In this document: positions 9,520-21,437 of the stretch, in pieces
Numbering within the stretch: the stretch's first letter is position 1
Layout: every line of letters starts with the position of its first letter
NCBI GenBank assembly: GCA_035771165.1
Contig: JAWNZC010000285.1
Span: 434,001 to 498,000, forward strand
DNA: 64,000 nucleotides
From: Paragorgia papillata
Lineage: Eukaryota > Cnidaria > Anthozoa > Scleralcyonacea > Coralliidae
Direction of reading: 5' to 3'
Position numbers and translations under genes: made by a program
Notes under the pieces: generated by a model
Told to the model about the DNA's origin: nothing
Database searches by the model: none
The model's input: only the letters and a program-made list of their open reading frames with translations

Positions 9520-12500
9520 CTAGTTGCAATATTGTACTACGATTTTGATAGCATCATGATCAGAATAATACACATTGACTACATAATTGTCAATTATTTG
9601 AAATACTGTGGATCTAACATACACATGGTCTAATAAGCTACCAGAAGAAATAAATGTAGGTTTTGTTACAATCTGAGTGTAATTGAGAGATTGCATTAAA
9701 GATTTTAGTGGTTGAACTTGATTGTCATTCAAGTAATTAATATTAAAGTCACCAAGAATTATGTCAATTGTATAACTATTTAACACGTATCCCAAACAAT
9801 CTACATATTGTAGGATGTTGGAGGCTTGCTTTCGATACAGCAAAAGAAAAGTTGTTTTTTCTTGGGACTGACTAATAACCAGGTCAAATTTTAGTGCATT
9901 TAGTGAAGAAAAATATTCACACTCTCTGATTTCTACAGTATTTCTTGTGCAAAGTGCCATACTCGAATATTTATCGGTATCATGATCTTGACGGTAGAGT
10001 TTGAAAGGACTGAGATTATTTAAAATTTCATTGTCAAAATCCTGAGGTAGTAGTTGGGTTTCAGTAAGAGCTATGACGTCACTATTGAAAATTCTTGAAT
10101 CAAATTTGATATCGATGCTATGTTTTTTGAGAGATCTTATATTTAAAAGTGATATGGTCAAAACATTGAAATCATCTTGGAATAGAGTTGTTGAATGTGG
10201 AATCATAGATTCATTGCGTAGTCTTTGGTATTCTTCAAGAACTTTAGGATTTGCTTTAATATGTTTACTCTCAATTTGCCCTAAAATATACAGACCTTGT
10301 AAAGAAGTTGCACGGCTTAAGGCAACATAAATTTGTCCATAGTTAAATGCTCTCTGTTTTATTAAGTCAGAACTCATTACAACTTTTTCAAGTGTTAAAC
10401 CTTGAACCTTATGTACAGTACATGCCCAAGCAAGTGTAAGAGGGAATTGTACTCTCTGTATTTCTGGAGAAGATGCTTTACCTGGTCTTATTTTGATCTT
10501 TGCTAATACAGGCTCAATGGGAACTACTTTATGTTCTCTTGCAAAAGGGTTGCCACAAGTGTTAGTTAAGTCTTTACCAGCTTTTGAGTCATCAAATTTG
10601 ATATAGAGAACAGTTGGTTTTTGGGTATTTTGATTGACATCAATTTTGAATACAGTTCCCATTTGTCCATTGATGAGTCTATCTGGAATACTAATATTTG
10701 TTGTAAGCATTACTCTAGCTCTTTCTTTAACGACAATTTCATAATCAAGTCCACCTGTTTCAGATCGTCCTCTTGCTAATACTCTATCAATATCTTGTTT
10801 CCTTACATTTGTTGGATATTGATCTTTAGCTTTAAGAATAAATAAGGATCCAGAAAGTTCTTCTAGTTTTTTCTTGTTATGTTCATCTACAGGCGCATTT
10901 TCAGCCCAGATATGAAGTGCATCTGATGGATAATTAGAATCAGATGGGGTTAATGATCTTGATTGGATTATCTTAATGTCATCTTCTGTTTGAGTAGCAG
11001 TTCTTATTCTGTTAAGAAGTTCAATAAATGCTTGGTCATTTTTCTGTCTCATGATTTTATGAAGTTCTATCATTTTGAAGACTTTCCATGGGTGACATAG
11101 ATTATAAGAATCATTTTTGAAATTGTCAAATACAAATCTCTTACGTATTGGTGGAAGTTGACATAGATCACCTACAACTATAATAGTAATTCCTGCAAAT
11201 AACAGAGAACTTGTGGTGCCAAATATTTCTTTTAATCTTTGGTGGATATGTAGTAAGGTAGTGTTTCCAACCATAGAAATTTCATCTATTATTATTAGCT
11301 TTAGGTCAGATAATGATAGTCTTAATTGTGTTTTCTTTTGGTCTGACATTGCAGGTACATTATCACCAGTTTCTTTGGGAATAGCAAGACCAGTATTTAT
11401 TGTTGTTCCATCAATGTTTATTGCAGCTACACCTGTTGGTGCCATGAGAAGGACTGTTGGTAATTCAGGGTTCATAGGAGGATGTCTAAAAGTTTTAACT
11501 GCTCTGTGGTATATTGTTTTAATCAAGTGACTTTTCCCTGCACCTCCACCTCCAGTTAAGAAAAGATAGATTGGTTCTATTTCAACGGGTTTTAAGCTGT
11601 TCATGTTTTTCATTGTATTGCGGCACCATGAGAGAAATGTATCATATGCATGACGTTGCTCCATGTTCAAGGATCTCACAGTTTCACGTAATATATCATC
11701 AGAAATCTCTGTTGGTCGATTGTAAGAAGTAATTACTCCAGGGGAAGTATGCTGATTAGATTGTGGTGTTGAATCAAGATGTGATGGTAATTGCTCATTA
11801 AATGACTCATGTGGGATTGAGTCATCTTGCATTTCACCTTGCAAATCTGCATTTTCTTGATCATTTATTGAATCAAATGAACGAATATTGCCCTGATTAG
11901 ATTTTAATACTTCAAGAGCCTCACTAACAGCATCTGCATCAGGTTCGAATATTGCTCTGTTGTGCTCAACAATAGCTTGGACATCAGATTCATAGAACTT
12001 TGATGTATATGTTTGATCTGAGGCCATTAGATTACTTTCGTCTCGCCATGGGTAATAGAGCATAAGTAAATGGTGAAAATAAGATTCTGGTTCTTTTCTT
12101 TTATTTGGTGTATGATACCTTAATACAGCCTTAACTTTTCTACATTTCATGTATTCATTGGTGTTAATTAATTTTATTTTTTTGGGAAGGCATTGTGTTG
12201 TATCACTTGTGGTACTTTGCAATTCAACCAAGTCATCTGTTAGAACATTGGGTTGGGAATCTTTTGTTTCACTATAATCAATTTTATAATCTTTATAGTA
12301 ATACGCAGCAAATTCTGCCAGACATAATTTATCAACATCTGGAATTGTTGTTGGTCTAATGCTGTAACGCTGAATTATATTTGACTTAAAGATATCTGTA
12401 CTATCATCATCTAGTTCATCAAGCTCCACTTTAGTCTTAGTAACACGTACCCTTTTTTCTGGAAAATCTGTACTAACAAAAACTGTTTTGGGAAATATTT

Positions 12501-14283
12501 TTCTCAACCAAAGTTCAGGCATTGATCTGTAGACACATTCTTGTGAACTAACTTCTCTTGTAGAGAGAAAAGCAGCACCAATTTTTTTCAGGCCATCTCT
12601 AATATTCATGTTAGCAGCTTTTGCTTCTTTTGCTGCATTTGTAATAGCTTGAGAACATTCAGTTTCATCTTTAGTAAAGTATGAACATACATATGTTATG
12701 CATTTGTAGTGGTTGAATACAGGTTGCAAGTCAACGTTTGCTGCAAATCCCTTTATGCCAGCAACAAAGTAGTTGTTAATAAAACAGCTGTCTATTGGCC
12801 TTTTAAGGTGCAACTCAAAATCGGAGTCTGGTGATATTGATAGAGCCCAGTAATATTCATCCTCAGTGATGCCTACTGATTTTAGAATGTCTGCATCATT
12901 TAATGTTTCATTATAATCTGGCTTGGATGGATTTAATACTTCATCTATTTTTTGTTTGACCGAGGTCAGAATCTGTGTTCGCCTGTCAAGTATATTACTC
13001 TTGATTCCCTCATCTAGATCATCATTAAGAGGTTCTGCCACTATTGTGCTTTTTGTGAAAAATTGACCAAAATTAAATCTACAACTAATATTTTTGTATT
13101 TTCTGCAGGTTTTAGAATGATTGTGCTTTTGATAAGTTTTAACTAACTCATGTAACTCTGGTTCTGTTTCCTCATCTGGAAGATAGGCTTGTACATGGTT
13201 ATCTATAAATTGTATGTAAGCTTCTTTGTTGTCAGATGTAAGTTTAGGGCAATCAGAAGTCCATATTAATGCATGTAAATGAGGAGATCCTCTCATTTGA
13301 AATTCAATGCGGAGTGCATAATAAATTATTTTACCTATTGTTTTTTTTTGGCTAAGCAGAAGTTCAGTGAAAAATGTTTCAACTCTATGTTGAAAGTGCT
13401 TTGCAACAACAACAGGATTAAGATTTAGCATTGAACATCTTTCATTGTAAGACAAAGCTTGAACTTGTTCGTCAGTCATGTTTTTTCCTTGTGTTCTAGC
13501 TATAATCTGAAACAACTCAGACCATCTAAGATCAGCACATGATAGCGTCATAAACCATGTAGGAATCCCAAGTTGTTTTACCATTGCTACTACTTCATAC
13601 ATAATTTTTTGCCAGTAGGGTGGTGTGCCTGGAATTTGCCTTAAGAACAAATATGCCTGATCTTGACAAATTAAACCTTTTAACTTGTTTACATCTGATT
13701 TTATTTCTGATGCAGTGACAGGTTGCCCTTGGATCTTTTTCAAAGCTATATTAATGCTATCAGATACTTTTTTTTGTTCTGTTATAAACTGTGCAAAGAA
13801 AAGGTATTCTGGATTTGTTGCAAACCTTCCACTATAATGTAAAAGTCTAGCATTGAAGTACTTTACTGGTGACAATTTTATCTTTCTATCATCTGTGTAG
13901 CCAAACCGTCCTTTTGGGAACAACACTGGAAATGCAAGCTCTTCACATTTTATGTCTGTCATTATTGATACAGGGTGTTTGTTTTCTCCAGGTGCAATAT
14001 TGTACACTTCATTCCCTAATGAACAATTTTTATTACTTTGTATTGTAACAGGGTAATCTGGTAATACAGACTGTAAACATGTCTCATTAGTTGCTTGTCT
14101 ATATTCATTCAATGGGTCATCTTTCTCCTCAGTATCATCATCGTTCGTAATGTGTTGCTTGCAGTTTTCTGTTAAGGACTTTTCATTTTTATCAAAATTT
14201 ATATCTGTAGTAGTGTCATCTTGTTCTAAACTGGTAAGTTTTGCACTGATATTTTGAATATCAATTGTAATATTATTATACAA
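9520..14283 (-). pseudogene. Helentron Rep-helicase-endonuclease, main frame
   Basis: 1587 residues. The Rep nuclease HUH motif is seen as RGSPHLHALIW (about residue 330), and the two-tyrosine motif as YVCSYFTK (about 531). The PIF1-like helicase follows with Walker A GGGGAGKSHLIK (about 912), APTGVAAINIDG, Walker B IIIDEISMVG (about 998), GDLCQLPPI and the C-terminal TVHKVQGLTL and YVALSRA motifs. Residues about 1370-1587 form an EEP/AP-endonuclease-like domain with LTETQL, ILGDFNIN and SDHDAI. The protein would nick, unwind and replicate the transposon by a rolling-circle route. The apparent Met at 14283 is not the true start: the preceding frame carries the missing N-terminal part, and a 5-bp duplication at 14335-14344 separates them. 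Confidence 0.9.
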
Positions 14284-14291
14284 TGGGTTGT

Positions 14292-15533
14292 TTAACTTGA
14301 GCCAGTTAAGTGCATCAAGAATGAACTGAGGACGTACTGTACTGCTTGAAAATACACATGACCTCTAAATTCAAGTTTACGTTTAAGTTTCAACATTATA
14401 ATACCTGATCTTTCTGGTGGCCGTGGTAAAACTTTACATGTATTATCACATTCAACAGGCACATTACAGATTGCTCCCTTAACTTTTCTTTGTTGCCCTT
14501 TTGGCATAACTATTATCTTTTCAAAAACTATTTGCTGTGCAATAAGAATTTGTTCAAGTTTTTCTAAAGATGCAAGCTCAGCTGGTATGTTATCAACATA
14601 CATGTTATTACATATTGCTTGGCAAGGAATTTTCCCCTTTGACAACTTTGAATGGCAGGTTTTACAAATGTATTCTTTTTCATCAAATGACTTTAGATCA
14701 GTGAAGAGATCAGGGAGATTTGTGTACTTATCTTGATCCAATGACATGACTGACTTTCTGTAAAGTAATCGATTGCAAACAGAACATATATAATAAGGAC
14801 CTTCTTTTATTTTACAGTGAAACCTATATATATAATCATCCAAATCATGTACCAAATTTATTGATAATTTATATTTTTGTGTTTTTGTTTCAAGGAGGAC
14901 TTTCTTTTTCATTGGGTCCATTGATTTATATTCTTTTGTATTTGTTTCAAACAGAGCCTGCTTCTTTATAGGATCCATAATTTTGTAGTGTAAAGCAGCT
15001 TTCTCAAGCATTATTTTTTTCTTTGTAGGTTCCAAATTTACATATTGCTCTCTGTTTTTGTCAGCAAGTAGCCTTTTTTGTGTGGTAGACTTATGCCTTC
15101 TTAGAACTTTTTGCCTCTCTGATTTTGTTAGTGGACATGAGCATGAGAAAAATTGAATATTGTATTGTATTTCTTCACATTTAAGTTTTTGTGTAACAAT
15201 ATCACAAAATTTATTAATGAGAAAATCTGCATCATGAAATTGTTCACATAAACTAATTGTTTGGCTTTCATTGCATGCCAGCAAGAAATATTTCGTTTTT
15301 TCCCTTGTATAATGCTGAAAAATGCAAGATAAGCAATAATTTGAAAGCCACAGCAAAAACCCAGTATTTTCTGAAGTGTTATCTAATATTATACTCTTAA
15401 GGACTAGTTTACTAGAAACAGACTTAGTAACCAATGTGTCTTGGTACCTTGAACTGAATACCGTGTCAAACATCAGCACCACATATATTTGTAACTCGTG
15501 GCACATAATCACATGTAAATTTGTTTCCATCAA
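14292..15533 (-). pseudogene. Helentron replicase, DUF6570-like N-terminal part
   Basis: 413-residue frame, upstream part of the same gene. It has a repeated charged segment around residues 155-225 in which a phrase close to YKSMDPMKKKVLLETKT occurs about four times. Cys pairs follow (CSVCNRLL and CKTCHSK), then the conserved region with PPERSGIIMLKLKRK before VYFQAVQ. It then runs out of frame. The adjacent frame continues with PQFILDALNWLKLNNPLY, the usual lead into the Rep domain of this family. The cause is the tandem TACTG duplication at 14335-14344. I see no second function. Confidence 0.8.
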
Positions 15534-15873
15534 TCAATGCCTCCTGGTGCATTAACATGGCATATTCTGCAACAGCACTCAGTGTCTGATCATTCCAGTA
15601 ACGACATGCCATAATAGTAGAAAAACAGAGAGAGTAATAGCACAATATTGCACAATATTGTTCAGAATCAAAATTGTCATGATTAAGTGTCTGATTTTCA
15701 CATGTCGAAGAGCAGCAGCTTGAATTCGATTGAGATGTGTTGGTATGCATATTTGTAGGTTGTATAAATTGTGCAATAGTAATTTTAATGCCTTTCAGCT
15801 CAAATAAAACATCAGGTTTGTGTAGATTTTTGAAATATTGCACCAAATCGATAACTGAATTTACTTCCAACAA
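15466..15873 (-). pseudogene. Helentron replicase, extreme N-terminal part
   Basis: 135-residue frame overlapping the previous one. It ends CGADV while the neighbouring frame carries on with FDTVFSSRYQ, so a second frameshift lies near 15470-15480. The Cys-rich segment followed by YWNDQTLSAVAEYAMLMHQE matches the N-terminal conserved region that I recall from DUF6570-containing Helentron proteins. Its biochemical role is not known to me. It stops at the junction with the Penelope-like fragment. Confidence 0.6.
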
Positions 15874-15879
15874 TTGGAA

Positions 15880-16420
15880 TTTACTTCAGGCCAATTGTTT
15901 CATGCATTGACTCAGCCCTATATAATACTTCCCAATTCGTATCTGACATCCTCGAACCACTACAAAACAGTAACAACTACTCTGTATGCAACTCAACACA
16001 ATTTATCAACAAAATTGCCAACACCACCATCGATGATGATGAAACCATGGTGTTATTTGATATTGTTTCTTTATTCATGGCAATCCCTGTTGAGAAAGCA
16101 TGTGAACGCATACGAACGAAACTAGAAACCGACAATACTTTACAACTTAGAACTAAACTTACTATTGATGACATTATACTATATTACGTTTCATTCTCTC
16201 TACTTTACACATAACGATATCACATACAAACAAATTTATGGCTGTGCGATGGGAAGTCCTGTCAGTCCCATAGTAGCAAACCTTTACATGGAGGAGATTG
16301 AAGAGCAAGCCATAAGTCTTACACAGACACCACCGAAAACATGGGAACGTTACATTGACGATGTATTTGCTATTATGAAGAAACTAGCAGTTTCGACCTT
16401 TCATGACCGACCAACTTAAC
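15880..16420 (+). pseudogene. Penelope-like reverse transcriptase fragment
   Basis: Several frames must be read in turn. RPIVSCIDSALYN, then VLFDIVSLFMAIPVEKACE (the family's usual F-D-V-S-L-F-T pattern), then GCAMGSPVSPIVANLYME and the catalytic ERYIDDVF. The frame is broken after the segment ending SFSLLYT and again beyond the catalytic box. The protein copied RNA at exposed DNA ends in active relatives. This copy is dead. Confidence 0.85.
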
Positions 16421-16978
16421 TCAATTGACCCACATATTTCTTTTACTATTGAACACGAACGAGACAGACAAAAATAGCCTTTTTAGACACACTTATTTCA
16501 CACAGCAACGGCACCATTACCACGAAAGTTTACCGTAAACCAACACATACTGGCAGATATCTACACTTCGACTCACATCACGACAAGAAACACAAAATAA
16601 GCACAGCCGCAACACTGCTACATCGCGCATCTCAATTACCCAATACAGAAGAAAGAAAATCCCATGAAACCAGACATGTCACCGAAGCACTAAAATCTAA
16701 CAGATACCCTATGAAGTTTATTTCGAATGTAATGAAACGGTTGACAAAGAAGAAAGTTGTACCTACCACGCCAGAAGAATTAGTCGGTCAATTTTTGCTA
16801 CGTTAGACCCACCCACGACACGGAATGACTACGCTGTTTTGCCATACATAAAAGGCATAACGGAGCCGATTACAAGAGTTTCAAGGAAACATGACATTAA
16901 AGTTTTTAATAAACCATTAAAAACTCTTCAACAATAATTTCCTAGCCCTAAAGACAGGCCCACTACAAACAAACAAAC

Positions 16979-17278
16979 GTGGTTTATAAAATTGATTGTG
17001 AAGATTGCTCTTGGAGTTACATCGGTGAAACTGGGAGATGCTTTGAAACACGGAAAAAAGAACACGTTAGAAACGTTAAAACACATAAAGCCGACTCTAA
17101 CATCGCAAGCCATGCCTGGGCTAATGACCACAGGATCAACTTTGAAGGTCAAGTAATCGACAGAGGGAGTTATCGTACAAGAAAAACTTTAGAATCATGG
17201 CACACTACATTATCCACACAAGCTGACAACAACTCTAAGCCGTTACCAGAACAATACTCCATTATACTTAAAAACTAA
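16979..17278 (+). pseudogene. Penelope-like GIY-YIG endonuclease domain
   Basis: 99 residues beginning at an in-frame internal Met. VYKIDCEDC-SWSYIGETGR supplies the GIY-YIG core with the family-typical Cys pair ahead of it. The catalytic Arg region follows (RCFETRKKEHVRNV), then HAWANDHRINFEG and the terminal E-SWH segment. The domain nicks DNA at integration. It is separated from the RT by a frameshifted connector (16421-16978) that still contains recognisable VYRKPTHTGRYLHFDSHH text. Confidence 0.85.
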
Positions 17279-17464
17279 CTTCATGTTATTATTATTTTCG
17301 CTTCTCTTTTAATTTATATCATATTACTGTTTACATTGTTTATTATAGTTAAATATCTTAATTTGCGGTTTTATATTTCATTATTACCTTCCTGTTGAAG
17401 GCTGCAGTCTGGCAGCCGAAAGCTCGTTAATAAACAAATATTTTGGTCGTCTATTTTACTCATT

Positions 17465-17851
17465 ATGTATAATCCTGGCCGCGCTTCTTCAATTTTCTCA
17501 CGTATTTCAAATAGTATAAGTAAGCGGCTTTTTCTATTAAAACGTATAAGACAAAATCTACCTCATCATAGTCGTATTATGTTTTACAATGCCTTAATTA
17601 AGGCCTTAACATTTAGTTTATTGCTGTACTATATGGGGCAATTCATCAAATGAGAGACAACAACTTATTGAAACTACAAAAACGAGTAGCACGCATAATA
17701 CTACAAGCCAGTTATGATACTCCTTCTGTTGTCCTATTTCAAAAATTAGGTTGGCTTCCGATATACAATCTAATAAAAATGAGAAAGCTCCTATTGGTAT
17801 TTAATGTATTAAAGAACAAAGCTCCAGTTAATTTATTCAATTTATTTCAAT
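17465..17851 (+). pseudogene. CR1/Jockey-type LINE RT, C-terminal region, left half
   Basis: Two frames (17465-17653 and 17650-17886) carry post-catalytic RT text: KRLFLLKRIRQNLP, then LKLQKRVARIIL and LFQKLGWLPIYNLIK. These phrases are typical of the thumb and downstream part of CR1/Jockey group LINEs. The reading runs into the LTR element at 17852 after LFNLFQ and resumes at 46063, where it continues in frame. A 1-bp type shift near 17650 disrupts it. Confidence 0.8.
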
Positions 17852-18381
17852 TGTTACGTGACCGCTATATGCAACAAAAAGTGTAACCTCAGCTGTTTGG
17901 TTTTTACAATTATTTATTTAATTAACAAGAAACTTAGAACAGATATTGAAAATGTCTATAAAGATTAAAACTAAACTAAAGTTCAGAAACTTATCTGTCG
18001 TCTACACACAACGAAACAGTCAATAGGAGATTCCGGCACAGGTTAACAATCCGTATGGACTTGAAAAGGAAGGAATAATAAAACCAACGGCAGGAACTCC
18101 AGGACTGACTTCGTAACCACTTTGATACATATAGCTCACTCTTATACATATGCATGCATGATATATGTTCGATGGCTGCTTATATAGTTTCTAGAGTATA
18201 TAATTATAGTAACATACTTCATTCTATATATAATATATTTACGTAATTACTAAATGACATCATAGCTGACTCATGCCAAGTCACAAGTATTTACTAATTG
18301 GTTACAAGTACTTATTAAGTAGTTCAGTGATCAAATAACGTCTAGTTAATTAACTGTCTTAGGATAGGCATATCCGTAACA
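17852..18381 (-). repeat. 3' LTR of the Gmr1-like element
   Basis: 530 bp, TG...CA with a 6-bp terminal inverted repeat (TGTTAC/GTAACA). It matches the other LTR except for small changes and the absence of the 328-bp insertion found there, so it records the empty site (GCTTATATAG near 18178). Confidence 0.95.
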
Positions 18382-18392
18382 CCCTCCCTCTT
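18382..18392 (-). other. polypurine tract
   Basis: AAGAGGGAGGG on the minus strand directly precedes the 3' LTR. This is the expected position of the plus-strand primer for reverse transcription. Confidence 0.75.
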
Positions 18393-18454
18393 AAAGAAAA
18401 AAAAGAAGTTTGATAGAACTTTCTTTTTTTAGAATATAAAATGTTTAACCACGT

Positions 18455-19348
18455 CTATGGCCTTGAAAGACAGTCCGCAATCAAATTGTCTTTTCCTTTA
18501 ATATGTCTGATTTCCAAATTATATTCTTGTAAAACTAGACTCCATCGCAATAGGCGTTGATTCTTGTTCTTCAGCTTGTGGAGAAATACCAAAGGATTAT
18601 GATCACTGAATATAACGATCGGCAGACTTGAATGGTCAATCCCGTCTTCATCTTCTTGGAGCAAAACAGCACCAGCAGCTACATCACTTGCATCCACAGC
18701 TAATTTAAATGGATGGTTGAAATCTGGAGCTGACAGAACGGGAGCACTTTTCAACATGGCTCTAAGGTTTCCAAACGCCAGTTCACATTGATCTGTCCAA
18801 ATATATTTAGCATTCTTGCGAAGTAGCTGAGTCAAAGGCTCAGTGATGGTGGAGAAATTTGGACAGAACTTTCTGTAATAACCAGCCATACCCAAGAAAC
18901 GCATCAACTGTTTCTTTGACAAAGGTCTAGGAAACTTTGAAATACAACTTATTTTGGCATCAACAGGCTTTACATAACCCTGACCAACAACATGACCCAA
19001 ATAGCTGACATGTGCACACCCAAACTCACTCTTGATCAAATTGATGGTCAGTTTTGCTTTGCTGAGCCTCCTGAAGAACTCCGGATGATCTTTAGATGTT
19101 CTTCCCACGTATTGCTGTACATTTACAGCATCAACGATATCATCATTATGATATCGTCGATGTACGCTTCGCAACCGTCCAGGCCAGAAATGATGCTATT
19201 AACGAGACGTTGAAAGGTGGCTGGCGAATTTCTCATTCCAAATGGCATGACCTTGTACTGGAACAAACCTTCTGGGGTAACAAAGGCTGAGATTTCCTTG
19301 GCACGATCAGTAAGTGGAACTTGCCAAAATCCTTTAAATAAGTCAAAC
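18455..19348 (-). pseudogene. Gmr1-like element: RT palm end, thumb and RNase H
   Basis: From 19348 downwards: FKGFWQVPL, FVTPEGLFQYKVMPFGMRN, ATFQRLVNSI, then the catalytic EAYIDDI. A frameshifted scar follows (about 19090-19160, with a small repeat of ATATCAT/ATGATATC). The frame 19174-18455 (239 aa) continues with YLGHVVGQGYVKP, FLGMAGYYRKFCPNFS and RNase H (LAVDASDVAAGAVLLQ). An internal deletion follows: the usual middle of RNase H is missing between IDHSSLPI and VIFSDHNPLVFLHK. The end is KDNLIADCLSRP. It primed and copied the element's RNA when active. Confidence 0.85.
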
Positions 19349-19583
19349 CTTTTTTTCTTCTTTTTTTTATTTAAACAAATATTTGATTCTTACATTTGCC
19401 CCAAGAGCTCAAGAGCTCATCGTGGGGGCTCACGTAAACCATTTTATAAATTATTTACGTCACCTAGGAAGGAGCAAAAAATTATTGAAAATATACGCAA
19501 AATAAAATTAAGAAAATACACACAAAAAAAGAATCAAATAATTACTAAAATTAAAGTTTCCAATTTGCTATCAGTGAGGCCTA

Positions 19584-19853
19584 TTAGTTAAAACGTCCTG
19601 ATTGATTTATAAAAATTCTTACAGCAGCAAAAATAGCTACATTTGTTTCAAAATTCAAAAATGGTAAACCATTGAGTAAGGCATCAACTTGTCTAGATAG
19701 ACTAAATGTTAACCAAATATTACCGGTATTCTGCATAACCGAGGCAAGCATAGAAGCGCGTAGAGCAGCAAAACGAGGGCATAACAATAAAAAGTGAAAA
19801 ACATCTTCATTAGGCGCACCACAAGCACAGGAAGGTGATGGAATACAATTCAT
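19584..19853 (-). pseudogene. LINE C-terminal Cys/His segment
   Basis: 89 residues, out of frame with or just past the stop of the RT frame. CACGAPNEDVFHFLLLCPRF is the C-x-C...H...C pattern that closes many LINE ORF2 proteins after the RT. The short gap (19854-19859) suggests a single stop or shift separating it from the RT frame. Confidence 0.65.
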
Positions 19854-19859
19854 AAGATA

Positions 19860-21437
19860 TTAATAATAATTCAAGCCACAATTCTTCAATCTTAATATAG
19901 TATGCAATATAGATAAGTAACTATCCCCAAGCCTATATAGTTTATTAGGTGGAGGTATATAAAATAAATTTTGCATTAAATCATTTTTAAAAGAATCAAC
20001 AGAAGCACGCTCACGCGTTATTTCAGAAAGACTATTCCACAATTTAATAGTAGAATAAAGAAAAGCATTTTTCGATTTTTCCGTGGTTACAAAGGGTAGG
20101 CATAAATGACTTCCGGTTCTTAATACATAGGCAGTTCTCTGCGAAACATAAGAAGGAAAAAGTGTAGAGAGATAAACTGGTACTTGACCATTAACGATTT
20201 TATACAACAAAATTAATTTATGAATCTTTCCGCTAACACTAAGCCTGTGCAAACCGGTATCTATTAATAGACTCTCCCTATGCGTACCCTTCATAGCACC
20301 AGTAATTAATCTTGCAGCATCAAACTGAACACTTTCAATTAAGTCAGACTCGCCCTTAAAACACCCATCCCAGACAACATCAGCATATTCTAAATTGGAA
20401 CGAACAAATGACTTATACATAATCTCTAGAGTTGATCTCGAAAATTTAAATTTAAAACCTTTAAGCAAATTTAACTTTTTAGATGCCTTTTGATGAATGT
20501 TAAGAATATGAAACCTCCAAGACATATTGTTTGAAAATAAGACGCCCAAATGCTTATGAGTACCTACTTCTTTAATTACTTTATCACCCAACTTTAAGAC
20601 AGGATGATTTGGTTTATCTCTTTTAAGAGAAAACACCATACTTTCTGTTTTGTGCGCATTCATTGTTGCCAGCCATTTGTTGGACCACAGATAAATAGCG
20701 TTTAAATCATTACTTAAAGATCGAGCAGCTAATGTCGGAGAGGAAACCTCTTCAAGTAAAAGTGCATCATCAGCAAATAAGAAACAGTCACTGTTAATTT
20801 CAACATGAATATCATTGATATATATCAAAAACAATAACGGCCCAAGAACAGACCCCTGAGGAACACCAGCTTGAATTTCTTTCCACGACGAACACTGACC
20901 TTCAATGACGACGCGTTGCTTCCGACCACTTAAATAACTTTCAAACCATTTCAGCAAGGTACCTTCTATCCCTAAGTGTTTCAATTTGGCTAAAAGATCT
21001 GGATGCCGCCAAACCTTATCAAATGCCTTCGATATATCCAAAAATACTGCCCTTACTTCGTTTCCTCTGTCTAAAGCTTCGTGAATTTTATGCACAATAT
21101 AAACCAATTGCATTACTGTTGAATCGCCAGGTCGAAAACCAGACTGAAAACGATAAAAGAAACCTGTACTCTCAAGAAATAAATATAATTTTCTAAAAAC
21201 AACCCTTTCACATATTTTGCTAAAACAGGAGAGAAGAGACACTGGTCGATAGTTGGACTTGAGCTGCCGACTGTCCGTCTTAAATAGGGGTAAAACGTTT
21301 GCTAATTTCCATAAATAAGGAAATTGACCAAGAGAAAGAGAGGTATTGATAAGACACGTAAGTGGCCCACAAATACCATACATACAATGTTTAATCATTC
21401 TATTACTAATTCCGTCGGCACCACAAGCCTTTACCAT
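19860..21437 (-). CDS. LINE reverse transcriptase (CR1/Jockey group), partial
   Basis: 525 residues, open throughout. KACGADGISNRMIK leads in, followed by NYRPVSLLSCFSKICE, GFRPGDSTVMQL, AVFLDISKAFDKVWR (motif A), GVPQGSVLGPLLFLIYIND (motif B) and CFLFADDALLLEE (motif C with FADD). Thumb-region text follows (THKHLGVLFSNNMSW, and LEYADVVWDG). The endonuclease and ORF1 are absent because the copy is 5'-truncated. The frame looks intact, so the insertion is relatively young compared with its host element. The true N-terminus is outside; the Met used here is internal. Confidence 0.9.
   Translation of the reverse strand: MVKACGADGISNRMIKHCMYGICGPLTCLINTSLSLGQFPYLWKLANVLPLFKTDSRQLKSNYRPVSLLSCFSKICERVVFRKLYLFLESTGFFYRFQSGFRPGDSTVMQLVYIVHKIHEALDRGNEVRAVFLDISKAFDKVWRHPDLLAKLKHLGIEGTLLKWFESYLSGRKQRVVIEGQCSSWKEIQAGVPQGSVLGPLLFLIYINDIHVEINSDCFLFADDALLLEEVSSPTLAARSLSNDLNAIYLWSNKWLATMNAHKTESMVFSLKRDKPNHPVLKLGDKVIKEVGTHKHLGVLFSNNMSWRFHILNIHQKASKKLNLLKGFKFKFSRSTLEIMYKSFVRSNLEYADVVWDGCFKGESDLIESVQFDAARLITGAMKGTHRESLLIDTGLHRLSVSGKIHKLILLYKIVNGQVPVYLSTLFPSYVSQRTAYVLRTGSHLCLPFVTTEKSKNAFLYSTIKLWNSLSEITRERASVDSFKNDLMQNLFYIPPPNKLYRLGDSYLSILHTILRLKNCGLNYY

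Larger units (their letters stand above)
9500..15875 (-). mobile_element. Helentron (Helitron2-type) rolling-circle transposon, degraded
   Basis: Three consecutive minus-strand open frames (15873-15466, 15533-14292, 14283-9520) belong to one replicase-helicase gene broken by two frameshifts. The domain order is N-terminal conserved region, Cys-rich DUF6570-like region, Helitron Rep (HUH), PIF1-like helicase and endonuclease/exonuclease/phosphatase domain. A C-terminal endonuclease is the hallmark of Helentrons. The 5' side abuts a Penelope-like fragment at about 15880. The exact termini are not resolved. Confidence 0.85.
15880..17450 (+). mobile_element. Penelope-like element, 5'-truncated
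   Basis: RT remnants at the left, a connector, a GIY-YIG endonuclease at the right, and a 3' tail with a strong small hairpin (GGCTGC and GCAGCC around AGTCTG, 17398-17415) followed by TTAATAAAC. RT plus GIY-YIG is diagnostic of endonuclease-bearing Penelope-like elements. The 5' end is lost at the Helentron junction. The boundary with the following LINE fragment is about 17450. Confidence 0.85.
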
